The notes under the pieces are model-generated. The model worked only from the letters and a program-made list of their open reading frames with translations. It was not told the DNA's origin and did no database searches. The translations under genes were made by a program, and so were the position numbers. Positions 49,101-63,615 of a stretch of 64,000 nucleotides of DNA are shown here, piece after piece. Position 1 is the stretch's first letter, and every line of letters starts with the position of its first letter. The stretch covers positions 620,001 through 684,000 of the forward strand of contig JALJCO010009025.1 of the NCBI GenBank assembly GCA_023101725.1. Direction: 5' to 3'. This DNA comes from Atherinomorus stipes (taxonomy: Eukaryota; Chordata; Actinopteri; Atheriniformes; Atherinidae).

Positions 49101-49796
49101 CAGGCTCAAATGAATGATTTACAAAAATTGGACTTCTTTATCAGTAATTAGTTGTCCAACTGCGTGCAAGCATTTTGACCATATCGTTAATGCATGTTTT
49201 TCAGCTCCAAAAATGAACCTCAGAAGATGTAATCCTGCTAAAGGGAAAAAAATGTATTTCTAATACTGGATAGTGTGACCTAAATGATCAAATAGTTAAT
49301 TCCAGATATATTTTGGAGTGATAATTTTGTTATTTTAGATAAAATGTGATCCCCAAAAAATTATATGCAAATGAAACCTCAAAAATAGTAGCTAGTTCTT
49401 TGAGTTGCAACTACAGAATAGGAGAGGCTGGTCTTTTGAACTCACCCTCTTTCATACCACTTCTAACATGCTGACACCAGGGCATAGAAGAGAAAATGGG
49501 CAAATTATCTGTAAAAGACTTAAAAGAGATTGAACATTAAGGTAGCAGGACCCCTTTACCCTCCAGCGCCACCATATTCAGGAACTACTATCTGCCTGAA
49601 GTGAAGTAAATGCAGGTTAAGTTCAGTGTAAACTGAAAAAATACCACCGTTGAATAGGAGACAAAATGTCAAGATCTGGCTAAGATGTGCCTGCATTTCA
49701 CTATTTAAAAGAAAAAATATATATATTTGGCAGATAGAATAATGGTGACTACTGTAATGTTGGTGCAGATGGATGGGCCTATGGCTGCATTACTAA
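46105..49796. other. About 3.7 kb non-coding DNA
   Basis: No gene recognised. Frames of 99-121 residues (for example 48257-48622 minus) are serine/leucine/histidine rich, from purine-rich tracts on the plus strand, and show no domain. Confidence 0.5.
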
Positions 49797-50394
49797 GGGC
49801 GCATTCAGAAAGCATAGTCCGCGAGTCTCGGTCCGTTTGGGGACTCGGTCTGGTTGGGGGCGGGGGTGGTCTTCCGTACTGAGATCATGTTCACGTTGCA
49901 CTATTGCCAAACGGGCCAAGAATGAGAATCCCAGGTGGCGCTGCTTTCGGATTCACCTTAGGCGAGGACAAGACGCACGTACAAGAAGGTTCTCAGAACT
50001 TCTGTTCCCTCCTCAAAGCGACATTATTTTTGTACGAGAAGCAGGAATATGCTTTCATCAGATCAAATATCGTTTAAAGCTTTTACTGCCTCGTAACTCC
50101 ACGTCTGACCACGAGCCAATCTTTATAAGTACCGCAGTCCCACATGTGTATTTGTTGTTGTAACGTTTACCCACGTTGTCCAACATTTGACCCACAATGC
50201 CAATGCAATTTGTAGTCCACTCCCTGTCTTTGGTTCACTTGAATCGGACCGAGACCTGCGTTTGCAGGCAGACCGAGTCCGCTTGTTTGTTCCAGATCAG
50301 AGTCCATTTGCGCACTCACAACTCTCCTAAACGAAGCGGACTTTCCGAGCAAACGGACTCTGATTTGAATCAAAAAAGCTTTGTGAATGCGCCC
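49797..50394. mobile_element. PIF/Harbinger-type MITE (copy 1)
   Basis: The left end GGGCGCATTCAGAAAGCATA and the right end AGCTTTGTGAATGCGCCC are inverted, preceded by TAA (49794-49796) and followed by AAA (50395-50397), a mutated duplicate. The interior shares GGGGGCGGGGGTGGTCTTCC, GGTGGCGCTGC and ATATGCTTTCATCAGATCAA with copy 2 at 57396-58032. No transposase. Confidence 0.88.
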
Positions 50395-51190
50395 AAAGGA
50401 TCACAGGGAACCACTTTGTGAGAGGTGCCAGCAGTGTGGCAGATTATGGATGTGCTAGGTGGACTTTTCCAGGTTAAAAATCAGCTCCTAAACATGCTGC
50501 CAGTTTGTAAAAGATAATGTTTTCATGTAAAGGTATTAGGTGAAATATGCAGCAAGGAGGCCAAGATCTTAATGCAGTACAGTGTTCACTCACAACTACT
50601 TCACTGCTTGGCCTCATAGTCGACAGAATAATTATCTGGCCCTCTTCCCTGTATGGCGCAATTCTTATGAAGAACTTGGGAGTCCTCAAGCCAGAATTGT
50701 ACGTGCTTGTTGATAGAATCTTAGAGGCTTCAATGAAAATAGATTATGAACAAAACACCCCTCACTGAAGTGTAAGGGAGTGTACATGTTTCATGTGAGT
50801 GTGTCTGTTTGCAGAGTCCCAATTTGCAGTCCTTTTTTTTGTCTTAATTTTTAACATTGTGTATGATCTGTGTCAAAGTTGTCCATTAAGTCAACCACAC
50901 ACTGCAGACTTTAACTTGACTACTTCACTTTTACTTTTTTGTATTGTTGTGGATTTGTGAGGATGAAGATCATACTTGTTGATGTAAAAGTAATACAATG
51001 GAATACAAGTAATGCATGCTATGTAAATACAGTGACAGTTAACAAAATAGGGTGAAACTAGAAACGGGAAATTTGGGGCTGAGTAAAATCCAACCATATT
51101 TTTATCCATGCAGTATGTGGGAATATTTGAGTCTCATTTCAGAACCTAAAATCTCCTTTATGTTCACTTGATCCAGTTTAGAGGAGACAC
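50395..51190. other. Non-coding DNA
   Basis: No gene or repeat terminus recognised. Confidence 0.5.
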
Positions 51191-51800
51191 TGGCCCTCAT
51201 TTGTCAAACGAGTGTGGAAACGAGCACACATCTGATTGTCAAAATGATTACAATGGGCTGTATGCACAACTCCACTACTTCCTGAACTTAAGGTAGCTCC
51301 TTTGTTCCTTGTCTTTCTTTACTGGATGAACTGATTAATCCAGGTGTGTCTGATCTCAGTAACTGGCCAGACACACCTGGATTAATCAGTTCGTCCAGTA
51401 ATGAAAGACAGGAAGCAAAGGAGCTACCTTAAGTTCAGGAAGTAGTGAAGTCATGCATAGAGCCCATTGGATCCACGAGTAATTTTTTAAATGTTCGTAT
51501 CTGACCAATCTCATCGTACGGATGAATGGGCCTTGATAAATCCAGCAGCTGAAATCCATTGTCATTTACATGTTACACCCATGGTTACGCCCTTAAATAT
51601 TCATGGTCCAGAGGCTTTGCCCTGCAAGGTTAAACCAAAAAAGACACTTTTGGAGGTCAAGACTGAAATCCTCATTTGTAAGGTGGGAAAGAATAGAGGT
51701 GCTGTTTGGCAAGTTAAAAACGGTATCAGGATCAGTCAGCCTCACCAGTGTTGAATGGATTCAGGTTGAGGTATTAATAATAAATAAATTCTCAGTAAGA
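51191..51800 (+). pseudogene. DNA-transposon copy with Myb/SANT-like remnant, interrupted
   Basis: It starts TGGCCCTCATTTGTCAAACG, the same terminus as the minus-strand copy ending at 16577-16582, and later shares GGTGCTGTTTGGCAAG, then GGATCAGTCAGCCTCACC. In frame it reads EILICKVGKNRGAVWQV, decayed relative to the other copy. A 217 bp hairpin element (51252-51468) lies within it. The assignment to a Harbinger-type Myb-like gene is inference. Confidence 0.5.
51252..51468. mobile_element. Near-perfect 217-bp palindrome, hairpin MITE
   Basis: The left arm (51252-51352) and the right arm (51368-51468) are inverted copies of 101 bp with about nine mismatches, separated by a 15-nt loop. The arms begin AATGGGCT and end GTGTGTCTG at the loop. 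The homologous transposon copy at about 16.5 kb runs straight through this position without it, so the hairpin was inserted here. Confidence 0.9.
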
Positions 51801-51834
51801 AGGCCTAGCTTGTATGAGTTTGTTTTATTAGTTC

Positions 51835-52477
51835 TTAAAGCTAGGGTAGCGATGTTGGAAAAACGGTTCAAGCAAGCGACATTTTACACACCACCTGAAA
51901 CCACGCTTTCAGAGCGCAGGGACGTGTGCGCCAATGTTTTACAAGCAGGTTAACGATAACAGCCGAGTGGATAGCTTGTTAGCTTGCTAGTAAACAGCTG
52001 ACCAACCACGTTTCCAACAGCTTTAATCCACTCACCTCCAACTCCTTCTGTGGTGTAAAAAGTCCACACTGCAAACGTCAACTCCTCTGAAACTTGATCC
52101 CTATCTGTTGTTTTATTTTGTTTAGTTTTGTTTTTTTGGTGCAGCAGCAGTTAGCAGTCTGTTTGCTATATTTGTTTACAGTGAGTGGCGCACAGAGTGG
52201 TTTAAGTGGGGGACGGTGAGAGGGGAGGGACATAGACAAGACATAAAGGCATGGATTCGTTCTTTCTATAAGTTGCAAATGACCAGTTCCTGACTTTCGA
52301 GGTGAATGGCGGGGGTTGGTCAGAGTTTTTACAGACCTGCAGCTCTCACAGAGGTCCAACTTTTTTCCTTCCTTTTTATGAATACATGATGTATTGACTA
52401 CTGTCAGGATGGAAGGACCATTTCACCCAGTAGAACAAAAAGTGTTTCTGAGCAGAATTACCAACTGCTGGCTTTAA
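51835..52477. mobile_element. Possible TTAA-flanked MITE, family E
   Basis: The left TTAA-AGCTAGGGTAGCGATGTT is a terminus common in fish MITEs. The proposed right end CCAACTGCTGGCT-TTAA (TTAA 52474-52477) is only loosely inverted. The interior is non-coding and CpG-bearing, with a GGTGTAAAAAG motif. Confidence 0.4.
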
Positions 52478-52669
52478 GTTTGATAATTTGTAAAGTAAAA
52501 CAACTGACTGCGCTGAAGCTCTCAACTTGTTTGTACGCCCATTTCATGACATTGAGTCTGAAGGGTCACAGATTCTGAAGGGTCACAGATTTTGGTGTAA
52601 CACCAGCCTCGTAACTCACGTGGATAACTATTTGTAAACACTGATGGATGATTGGACTCTGAATCAATG

Positions 52670-52960
52670 AAAATTTTGTTTTATTTGCATTTTATTTCTA
52701 AAACGCTTTAACATGCCAGAGGTAAATAAAGTGCTGTACAGGTCAGTAAACAATAAAAGATCAAATCTTAGAATATTAATATACAGTAATAAAAATAAAA
52801 CAGTAAGCAAGTACAGTGAAATAAAGAATAAAATGCTTTAGATAGACAATGTATAAGCAGGAGCTCTGACAGATAAGTAGGTGCTAGATTGTTTAGACAT
52901 TTAAAAGACAAGAGTGAAATTTTAAAAACAATCCTGTTCACCTTATTTTGGGGACTTCCG
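52670..52960 (-). mobile_element. L2-clade LINE 3' end, decayed
   Basis: On the minus strand RIVFKISLLSFKCLNNLAPT and YLSELL match the L2 C-terminal segment seen at 16735 and 28941. The rest of the ORF is lost. The 3' UTR has CTGTACAGCACTTTATTTAC and TTTAGAAATAAAATGC. Internally deleted between the two parts. Confidence 0.65.
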
Positions 52961-53522
52961 GTTGTGTTGACATATCCGGTTGCTATAAACATCCTAGCAA
53001 TTCATAGCGATTTCCACCAGCGTGTCACTGACATGAAACAGTTATCTAACCATGACTACGATTATTGCTGCTGTTTGAAGGTGTCACAACATCTGGAGAA
53101 AGAGGCGTGAGATTCTACAACACATTTGTTTTGATCACAGCAAAAAAATGACAAACATTGCGGGCCGCAGTTAGGGTTGCTGTCTCCTTGTAAATACGAT
53201 AAGAACCCCCACCACCCTCACCCTCCCCAACTGAATTGTTTATCTTATAAAATAACTTTCTGCTTCCCCTTTTTAAATCTCACAGTGTCTCTTTCTTTGT
53301 ACTGAATATATTACAGCCAGCTGGTCTGTGTAACATTGCCTCTGCAGCAATCTGATCTCAGTGTTGAAATGATGTCAGCTGATCTCAGCGACATATTATC
53401 ATGTTGATACTAACTCATACTGTACCTCCAAGTCTAACTCATTCAGATTTATACTGTAGCATTTATTTATTTTATCACGTATATCATAACCCGAAATCTG
53501 AATTTGGCAAGTCATTTACCAG
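52961..53522. other. Non-coding DNA
   Basis: No gene recognised. Confidence 0.5.
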
Positions 53523-53753
53523 TTAAAGGTTGAATATGGAAGACGGACAGAACAGCAACATCACGAGTGTTATAGTTGCAACGGCAGAAAAACAATTCCA
53601 GCTGCTGGGATGCCAAGCTCGCTGCCGATACGGCAAGTGACCAACAGTCTGCAGCATGTCCAACAGGTAGCAGAGGAGTTTATAACTGACAGCTAATGTT
53701 AGCCACGTTAGCAAACAAGTTAGCTTAACGATCCAGGAGGAAAGTCGCCATTT
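53523..53753. mobile_element. TTAA MITE, family A, truncated inverted copy
   Basis: TTAA-AGGTTGAATATGGAA at 53523 and about 230 bp of homology to 2219-2456 in the opposite orientation, including CTGCAGCATG, GAGTTTATAACTGACAGCTA and GGAGGAAAGTCGCCATTT, where it stops. The other terminus is missing. Confidence 0.8.
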
Positions 53754-55886
53754 CGCCAGTTGAAGGGCAGACTAGATGCTGCAAGCCATGATTTTTCATC
53801 ATGTTTCTCATCCTTTCAGATAGATTACGTTATTGTTCTCCAACTGAAAATAGATTGCATTTTCTGGTAACTCTCTGACTTAGTTTTATTGTGAAATTCA
53901 TCCTCTTAGCATCATGTTGCAGCACTTTCGCAGGCTTTTTACCTTGACATCAGATTCTCCAGTGCACACCAGTTTCTGTGGTGTAAAAGAGCTGTCAGTT
54001 AGGATGCAGTGCACAAGTACACATCATTGCATATTCATTTAAAGTTGTGTGTAAATAATAAAAAAAAGTGCATTGTTGCCTGAGTATAATCACACATAAA
54101 ATGTGTTCTGTGTATTTTGTCTATAAGAATAGAATTTAAAAGTTACAATTTAAATTAAACTTTACTTACTGAGTGTAACTCATGATTACAGTTTCTTCTT
54201 TTTGAATTTCCGAACTGACAGCTCCAAGATAACTGTTGAAAATATGTCAGTGAAAACATGTCTCGTCTCTTCATTCACGTGATTACCTACCTACTTTTCT
54301 TTTTCTGTCAGTATGAGCAGCTCAGTGCATCGCTGCCTCTCAGTCACACACACATATTACTACTAGTCAGCTTTTATCCTTTGCCGACTATATGTTATGA
54401 TGGACACTGGAAGATTGATCACTTCCATTGTTCTTTCTTTTAAAAATCACCCACTCAGCTAAGGTCCAAGTAAAATGATTCTAATTGCCATAAAGTCATA
54501 AATCAATCAGGTAACCTGACTGATCTGCAACATGTCCTGTATTCCAGCATTTCTTTATATTTGCCCCGGTGGCTATCTTGGTGCCACTGAGCTGAACAGA
54601 CTACAGATGCATGCACAGTTTGTGGTATTTACTTTATTTTATTCTTGAATAATGTCTGTGACCCTATGATTTATTTTCAACATATATATCTCATCTCATA
54701 GCTGTCAGTTTGTAAATTCAAAGTAAGGACACTGTAATCATAAATTATACTTACTTGCAATTTTCTACATTGTAACTTTTTAAATCATATTCTTAAATGC
54801 ACTGAAAATCCTGTGATTTTACTGAGATGAGAATTTACTAAAAAAAAAAAAAAATTATTCATGCACAGCTAGATGAATTTGCACAGGTGAGTGTGCACAC
54901 ATTTAGACCAAAACACCAAGAGGAACTTTTCAGCTATCGTTTCCAACAGTGAGTACAACAGTGTTCAGCCAATTATTGCAGCCCAAGGTGAACAAAGCTT
55001 AACTGCAACCACTGTTAACCCTGTAAGCAATGCAGAAATTTGCTATTGACTGGTGGGGGAAGCTATGAAGGTGATATGGTTTAGAAAAATAAACATTTTC
55101 TTGCTCACTCCAGAATTTCTGTAGTTAGAAAGGTTCGTCTGATCCAACCAAAACATAAAAAAACTCACAGAAGGCAGAAAACATCAGAAAGAATGAGAAA
55201 CCAGACCAGAGAATTAATTTAGTGGAAGTTTACATTCTATTGTGGCTGCAGGATCCTAATTATTGAGCGAGTTAGTTAAGCAATGAGATCAAGAGAGACC
55301 TATTAATTCTCAGTGGAATCAACAAACACGCAGACACGCAAACAATAGCTCAGTCATAAATACTGAAAGGCATGACAAGGTAGGTTTGCTTGTAGAGAAC
55401 CTTTCAACAACAAAGCAACAATTAAAGCTGTTCTTAAGGTAAACATTAAGACAAGATAAAAAAGAAACCTAAGGCAAGATTATAAAGGTTGCATTAACAC
55501 ATTTTCCAAAAAGTGAAAGTAGAAATTAAAAAAAGTATTTGGTCTATTTGTTTATTGCTTCTCATTCTGTTTGTATTTTCATTTTTTCTCTTGTGGTTTT
55601 ATTGTTTTGTGATGTGATTTTATTGTTTAGTGTCCTTGAGTGCTTTGAAAAGCACCTTCAAAAGTATGGATTTTTTTTTAAAGATGAATGGAAAAATTAA
55701 GAATAAAATTACTGTACAGCTACACTGCATGTTGTAAAGTATTGCTTTCACACTATTTATGACTAGTACCAGTCTAATGGGAAAGTGTGTTCAGACATTT
55801 GACTGCTGGTGTAGATGTCAAATTTCAAGACCTATCCATAGGGAGAGGGTTGTTTCACACTTACATTTGTCTCTGCTTTCCTGTAT
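53754..55886. other. About 2.1 kb non-coding AT-rich DNA
   Basis: No gene. A 16-17 base A run lies at 54839-54854. Confidence 0.5.
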
Positions 55887-56364
55887 TTAAAGGGACTTGA
55901 GGCAGGAATTTGAAAAAAACCATGAATGTCCCTTTTTTTCATACTAATGGGTGATGAAGCGCTAAATACCAAAAATAACGTTTCCACCCACGTTCCTCTC
56001 CGTTGCCTTGAACAGGCTGTGTGCTGCAAAATGCGCTGCAATTCGGTGTCCGAATTTCCCGCGCTGCCCTGCGGACGTGACGTCAAATTACTTACATCCG
56101 CAGTTTTGATGCAGGAAAAAGACGGTCACGTTAAATAAAAACACTGTAAGCGATAGTTATGGATTATTCTGCCGTCAGCAAACGATCCAGATCAACTGAA
56201 AGACACTAAAAAGTGTAACTACGGAGAAAAAGGTGAGTAAACAACATTATAGCTTCAGTTTGTGCACGCTCCCCTGACGGCTTGGCTCGTGGCTGCAGTT
56301 ACCTGAAGCATCAGTCGGGGCAGTCGCGAGTTTTGTTTCTTAATCTTGCCTCAAGTCCCTTTAA
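55887..56364. mobile_element. TTAA-flanked MITE, family B (full length, inverted)
   Basis: TTAA-AGGGACTTGAGGCAGGA at 55887 and CTTGCCTCAAGTCCCT-TTAA ending 56364, 478 bp, opposite in orientation to the copies at 2479 and 44323. TTTCCCGCGC (56055-56064) and TGACGTCA (56078-56085) are conserved. Confidence 0.88.
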
Positions 56365-57084
56365 CCTCCTCAGATTTCAGATTCAATACAATCTTTGCCA
56401 GATTGTATTGAGCTATTTTTCTAACAAGTGAGATTTCACTGTGATACACGATTGGCATGATTGACAACCGTTCTGCACGTTTTACAGAGATTATCTTTGC
56501 TGTTGGAATACTTCAGGTTGCACAGGTTAATATTCTGCTTGTAGTTTTTCATTTATATATATTTAGGTCTCCTCTGCAAATTTAGAACAATTGAATTCTT
56601 CTGTCTTTTATATTGATGTTTATGTACACATATAGCACTGTAGCTGGAAGTCTTTTAGTAATGCAGCCTCATGACTAAATACAGAATATCTACATTGATC
56701 CAGACAGCAACACAGTCCACATGGCCGATTTCCACAAAAACACCTATGTATTGATAATAGTATCACTTGTCCAGAATCTTAATGGTACTCCAGTATCCTT
56801 AAGATTTGGAACTGGTACCAAATGATACTGTTACTCGGTATAGATCCCTATTCCCAAGTGATTGGAACCTGTTTTAAGCACAGACAGATTGACAAAACCC
56901 AGTCCCTTCAACATTTATGCCCACCACGCTTGGATAATGTAAGGTTGATGTGGTCACGTGACTTTCGGCATGCTGACACTTCCACCAACACAGCACTTGC
57001 AAGACTTCCTGTTCATCAGAACAAGGCAGAGTCAAGCAGATGGGCTCGAGAATAACATCTGTACTTTGTGGTATGTGGGTGCCT
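56365..57084. other. Non-coding; probable hAT MITE end near 56740-56850
   Basis: AATGATACTGTTACTCGGTA followed by TAGATCCCTA (56821-56850) resembles the right end of the GATACC-type hAT MITEs. Its left end was not found. No gene. Confidence 0.35.
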
Positions 57085-57315
57085 TCCAAACTCCCAATGG
57101 ATAACAGAGGCCTTCCTCAGCCACTTGATCTTTATAGTCCCCACATACTGTATCCTTGTTGTGTAGACTTGCTTCAGTATGAGGACTAAAGGAGCAGCCC
57201 ACTCAGAAAAACTAACAGACTCAATGATGCCTTTCTCCTCCAACCTCCACAACTCTTTCTCCACTTTCTCCCTCAGAGCATATGGCCTATCTTTGAAATA
57301 CTGTGGTCTAGCATG
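57085..57315 (-). pseudogene. Gypsy-type LTR retrotransposon pol fragment
   Basis: On the minus strand YFKDRPYALREKVEKELWRL is followed by EEKGIIESVSFSEWAAPLVL. The K-x-E-x-E-L-x-x-L-E-x-x-G-I-I-E-x-V-x-x-S-E-W-A-A-P block is the entry to the reverse transcriptase of Gypsy/Metaviridae-type retrotransposons. It is followed by a degraded K-T-V-N-like region with WLRKASVIH and then sequence I cannot assign. The catalytic YxDD block, RNase H and integrase are all absent. Only about 75 codons survive and no LTR flanks it. It is an old fragment and not functional. Confidence 0.8.
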
Positions 57316-57395
57316 ATGCTAATGATCAAATATACATACAGTAAAGAGCTCTACATGTCAGCTAAAAAAAATCCTTTAAGGTGGTGGATGTTTAA

Positions 57396-58032
57396 GGGCG
57401 CATTCACAAAGCATAGACTGCTAGACTCGGTCCGATTGGGGACTTGGCTCGGCTGGGGGCGGGGGTGGTCTTCCAGACCGAGATTGCATTCACGTTGCAC
57501 CATAGCCAAACGAGCCAAACCTTTTGAATAATGTTCCCAATCTCTCCAGAGGTGGCGCTGCATTCAGATTTGCTGTAGGCAAGGACAAGACATAAATCGA
57601 ACAACAAGGTTCTCGCAACTTCCGTTTCCTCCACATGCACGCACGACATCATGTTTGTGAATACTTACGAGGAGCTGGATATGCTTTCATCAGATCAAAT
57701 ATCGATTAAAGCTTTTACTTCCTTGTCACTCCACGTCTGACCACGGGCTATTTTTAAAAGTACTGCAGTCCCACACATGTGTTTGTTGTTGTTTACCCAC
57801 AATGCCCAACGTTTTACCCACAATGCTATCCTAAACCAAATGCAGGAAGCAGCAGTTTGTAGTCCACTTCCTGTATTTGGTCCACTTGAAGCAGACCAAG
57901 ACCCGCGTTTGTAGGCAGACTGAGTCCGCATGTTTTTTCCGGATCAGATTTGCACATTCACAGCTCCCCCAAAGCAAGCGGACTTTCCAAGCAGACTCTG
58001 ATTTGAATCAAAAGAGCTTCGTGGATGCGCCC
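57396..58032. mobile_element. PIF/Harbinger-type MITE (copy 2)
   Basis: The left end GGGCGCATTCACAAAGCATA and the right end AGCTTCGTGGATGCGCCC are inverted. The direct duplicate TAA (57393-57395 and 58033-58035) fits the TWA target preference of PIF/Harbinger. It is homologous to 49797-50394 in the same orientation. It is 637 bp long and non-coding. Confidence 0.9.
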
Positions 58033-58283
58033 TAAAAGCCTTTTTCAGACTTTGAAGATACATATTTTTTTCCCATCTTACAATTCAATTTTTGTGTGTT
58101 GCAGTTTGGATCACATAATGCCTTCCTATTTCAAATAAAATCTTGTTGATATATATCCAACAATGACTTGTGTCACTACCATATTCTTTGTACATGAAAA
58201 GTGTTGTCAGGGAACTGGTCTGATTTGAAAAGTTTGTTCATTTTCACTTTTGGCTTCTGTTTTAATTGAGCCACTTCCTGTCT

Positions 58284-58833
58284 TTAAAGGCAGAGTCCAT
58301 AGTGTTCCCCTGTTTCTGCTTGTGAACACTATTCAAACTGATAGCCCCTTCCCTCGGGCTAATGGCCGCATCGCTCTTCAGCCCCAAGCATTTTCTTCAA
58401 AGCTAGAAAGTGGGTGAAAGCCAAACCAATATTAACCAAGGTTTTCAAGTGTGCACTATCTAAAGCTCTTTTCGCCACAAAATACTTCCTGTTCGTCGCT
58501 GCAGCCGCCATTTTTATCAAGAATTCAAGTAAATCTGGTGTCGGCTCCAGTGAATGTTTAAAAAAAAAAGAGAAAAGTTTGCTCCAATCGATGAGTTTCT
58601 CCCAGAATGCTACGCCCTTTGCTCTGTCATTGGCTGGCGACAACACACTAATCTCCACCTAGAAATGTCCTGAACACACCAAAACAAAGGGAAAAGGTGA
58701 AATACAGTCAGGGGAGGGGGAGTTGCAAACAGAACTCACCACCACACGAAAACAGAGGCCCAAGTTAAGCCGGATTTCACTCACACAAGTCTAGCATTAA
58801 TTTCAGGGGGGAAACTCCAGACTCTACCTTTAA
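58284..58833. mobile_element. TTAA-flanked MITE, family C (full length)
   Basis: It begins TTAA-AGGCAGAGTCCATAGTG and ends CCAGACTCTACCT-TTAA, 550 bp, with TTAA at 58284-58287 and 58830-58833. The terminal match is AGG(C/T)AGAGTC. The interior is CpG-bearing and homologous to 45585-46104. The 82-99 residue frames inside are not shared with the other copy. Confidence 0.85.
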
Positions 58834-62100
<3,267 letters not shown>

Positions 62101-62104
<4 letters not shown>

Positions 62105-62340
62105 GTTTATTTGTATAGCACTTTCCAACAAGGGAATTTACTTGACAAAAGTGCTTCACATAAAAAGACAAAAGTCAAATCTATCAATAAAATACAGTAA
62201 TAAAAAAACACCCTAAAAAACAGAAATGTGATTAAAACAATAGCAGGTAAAATAGCAGGTCATGGATTGTTAAAAGCAGCTCTGAACAGAAAAGTTTTTA
62301 GTCTGCATGCTCTTAAAAAGTGGCAGGGCACAGAACTCTT
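62101..62340 (-). mobile_element. L2-clade LINE 3' end with TTGA tail
   Basis: On the minus strand the end of the ORF reads LKTFLFRAAFNNP, as in the L2 copy at 16735 (RLKTFLFRQSY). It is followed by a 3' UTR finishing GTGCTATACAAATAAACTTT and running into (GATT)n. The AATC part of the microsatellite is therefore most simply this element's 3' tail. Confidence 0.75.
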
Positions 62341-62691
62341 GAAGCCAAAAATATCTGTGTCTTTATTTCATTCAACAGTTTAAAATTTTTTTTTAAATCA
62401 ATAAAATAAAATAAAATAATTTCTGTTATTGTTCTTCTTTTTCAATTATTTTCTTTTTCATTCCCATTTGTTCAGTTGTGCAAGTTACGTATTTTTAAGC
62501 CAATGGAAAGACATTTTCAACAGTCTCACTCTCACTGCATTTACACCCATTCATGGCTAAAAATTAATATTGTCCCATGATGACTGAAAAGTACAAAACA
62601 AAACCTTTATTTGTACGCAAGGCTTCAGAAATGTGGCACATGTATATTGCTAACTTTGTGCATATACAGTTTTAGTACAGTTTCTATCAGG

Positions 62692-63615
62692 CAGTGTTGT
62701 ATAGTAACTAAGTAAAAATACTTCGTTACTTTACTTAAGTAGTATTTTTTTTATATTTGTACTTTACTTTACTACTTCTATTTCTGATTACTTTTACTTT
62801 TACTTCACTACATTTTCCGAAAAAAATCAGTACTTTTACTCCATTACATTTAACTGAGCATCTTAGTTACTCGTTACAAAATAAGAAGGAACGTAACAGC
62901 CACTGGACAATCTTTGTTTTGTTGTAGGGGGACTAGCAGCAACTAGTAGCAGCCTTGTGCAGCTGTCTCTGAAGCTAAACACACCTTTACCTGCCTCAGC
63001 AGCAGGTGAACGGCTGTTTAGCATCGCTGGTCTGGTCTTCAGCCCAAGAAGAACCAGACTGAGTTCTCACCATTTTGGGAAACAACTTCTTTTGAGGTTG
63101 GACAAAAAGTTTTTCAGGGTTCAGTCATGACTGATGGACAGTTCAAGTGCTGTCGCACTGCAGTCATTTAAAGTTCAACCAATCAAGTTTTTTGTTTGAT
63201 TGCATCACCTCCAGGCACCAAGAGTTTATTAGGAATGATTTGATATTGAATGCACGTGGGTATGAATGTTGGTAGGCATGCATGCAGGTCTGTAAGGATG
63301 TGTTTGTGTGTACAGTATTTTTCTATATGGTTGGGTTTATGTAAGGAGGAATTGAAACTTCTTTACACTTTGCAAATTTAAACTTTAAAACTAAATTAAA
63401 CAGGAATAAAGAAAATATTGAACTCAAAGTTCTGATTGCGTTTTATTAACAGTACTTTTTACTTTTGATACTTAAGTACAGTAAATACTAGCTACTTTTT
63501 TACTTTTACTCAAGTAATATTCTAGCAGGCAACTTTCACTTTTACATGAGTCATTTTCCAGTAAGGTACTTTTACTTTTACTCAAGTATGGCTTTTGGGT
63601 ACTTTATACAACTCT
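62692..63615 (+). mobile_element. hAT element, 8-bp TSD, internally deleted
   Basis: The left end CAGTGTTGTATAGTAAC and the right end TACTTTATACAACTCT are inverted and are flanked by direct repeats TCTATCAG (62683-62690 and 63616-63623), the 8-bp duplication typical of hAT. Subterminal regions on both sides are filled with ACTTTTACT repeats, possible transposase-binding sites. The interior retains only the transposase C-terminus. It lacks the BED finger and catalytic core, so it is non-autonomous. Confidence 0.92.
62969..63130 (+). pseudogene. hAT transposase C-terminal dimerisation fragment
   Basis: The open stretch of 53 codons to TGA reads LKLNTPLPASAAGERLFSIA, then GLVFSPRRTRLSSHHFGKQL and LLRLD. 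The pattern P-A-S-x-A-x-E-R-x-F-S-x-A-G-x-x-x-x-x-x-R-x-x-L-x-x-x-x-x-x-x-L-x-x-x is the hAT-C dimerisation motif of hAT transposases, through which the enzyme multimerises. The remainder (BED zinc finger, RNase-H-like D-D-E core) is deleted. There is no start codon and no splice signal. The fragment lies inside the hAT element, which explains it. Confidence 0.88.

Noticed and set aside
44323..58833. Segmental duplication linking 44-46 kb and 56-59 kb (both hold families B and C)
   Set aside because: The B copies are in opposite orientation and the sequence between B and C is unrelated. Independent insertions fit better.
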